Shown here one piece after another: positions 63,550 to 64,000 of a stretch of DNA of 64,000 nt. The DNA comes from Sacculina carcini. Lineage: Eukaryota > Arthropoda > Thecostraca > Sacculinidae. The DNA is taken from assembly GCA_916048095.2 (NCBI GenBank), contig OU696586.1, positions 5,799,749-5,863,748 of the forward strand, read 5' to 3'. Made by a program: the position numbers and the translations under genes. Numbering within the stretch: the stretch's first letter is position 1; every line of letters starts with the position of its first letter. A model generated the notes under the pieces. The model was not told the origin of the DNA. It worked only from the letters and a program-made list of their open reading frames with translations, and did no database searches.

Positions 63550-63862
63550 TGTGGCGTTGTTGTCGAGTGGCGTGCGGTGTGACGTCATAGCGGTTCACTT
63601 GAGTCGACTGGTGCGAGGTATGACGTCGCACGTTGCTGCGCGCTGATTGGCCGCGATTTGAGCCTAGTGCCGGAGGCGTGTATCAGCTGGCGTGTGTGAA
63701 GCTGGCTTTGCGAGCGGTCGAGCGTCATTCGGTTGGTGGCCTGTGCGTTGTAAGCATCGTTGCCGTGTGTTCGAGAGATATTCGCTGTGTGGACGTATTC
63801 TCGTCGTGTGCGCTGGTTTTTCCTGCGCGAGAGGTAAGAGGGCTTTGCCCGATTACATTACA
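63550..63862 (+). repeat. Right LTR (313 bp)
   Basis: Same length and ends as the left LTR, with two differing bases. It is followed directly by the CTATA target duplication. Confidence 0.97.
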
Positions 63863-64000
63863 CTATATATATACATAAAGAAGAAATTATCTGTCTGTCT
63901 GTGTATGTATGCTTGAATATGAGGTGACATAATTGCGCTGGTTCATGGTTCGCTGGTTCAATGATCAGGGGCTTCAAACGCAAACGAAGCGATGGCTCAT
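63863..64000 (+). repeat. Right flank: further copy of the 78-86-bp repeat unit
   Basis: TATATATATACATAAAGAAG, the CTGTCTGTCTG block and GCTTGAATATGAGGTGACAT match 53544-53815. ATCAGGGGCTT at about 63964 also matches the sequence after block A (about 53808). The window ends here. Confidence 0.88.

Larger units (their letters stand above)
58768..63862 (+). mobile_element. LTR retrotransposon, Ty3/Gypsy order, recent insertion
   Basis: 5095 bp with 313-bp LTRs at both ends (TG...CA), two mismatches between them by eye, and a 5-bp target duplication CTATA (58763-58767 and 63863-63867). Gag is followed by protease, reverse transcriptase, RNase H and integrase, the Gypsy order. There is no envelope-like gene. 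The pol frame is broken once near the RNase H/integrase junction. No primer-binding site could be recognised right after the left LTR. A polypurine tract precedes the right LTR. Confidence 0.96.

Noticed and set aside
58768-63862. Endogenous retrovirus with an envelope gene
   Set aside because: No frame after integrase has a signal peptide, cysteine-rich ectodomain or membrane anchor. The pol C-terminal tail runs almost to the polypurine tract.

Overview
This window is eukaryotic and most likely arthropod, judging from spliced genes, a three-exon ionotropic receptor of the protostome type, interstitial runs of the arthropod telomere pentamer (CCTAA/TTAGG), and many mobile-element families. 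I cannot decide between crustacean, chelicerate and other arthropods. CA/TG microsatellites are extremely abundant, including one uninterrupted tract of about 924 bp. Most long open frames in those tracts are repeat artefacts.

Two spliced genes and one intronless gene can be supported. (1) On the + strand, a nine-exon gene runs from 12554 to 41486. All eight intron phases match and the joined frame is 463 codons. It predicts a type I membrane protein: signal peptide, MANSC domain, linker, LDL-receptor class A domain, Ser/Thr/Asn/Pro-rich stalk, one transmembrane helix and a short tail. This is LRP11-like, but I see no PKD domain. (2) Inside its third intron, on the same strand, lies an intronless UDP-glycosyltransferase (25715-27397). 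(3) On the - strand, 43527-47122 encodes a complete 647-residue ionotropic (iGluR-like) receptor in three phase-0 exons.

The rest is largely mobile DNA. 1-5330 holds microsatellites and a 21-bp minisatellite. 5384-9320 is a decayed non-LTR retrotransposon with a 2A-like peptide and a PHD finger, followed by a tRNA-headed SINE and a pogo/Tigger-like MITE (9960-10607). The introns of the large gene carry a hAT element nested in a SINE, a probable Harbinger-like MITE, a piggyBac element with an internal deletion, LINE fragments nested in one another, a composite hAT element and a decayed hAT MITE. A foldback-like inverted repeat follows the gene at about 41.87-42.56 kb.

48.3-58.77 kb has no convincing gene. 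It is AT-rich satellite-like DNA, then two related blocks about 4 kb long that carry more than 20 copies of a short GC-rich motif with a potential hairpin, resembling Helitron 3' termini. A young LTR retrotransposon with 313-bp LTRs, two mismatches between LTRs and a CTATA target duplication sits at 58768-63862, exactly at the end of the second block.
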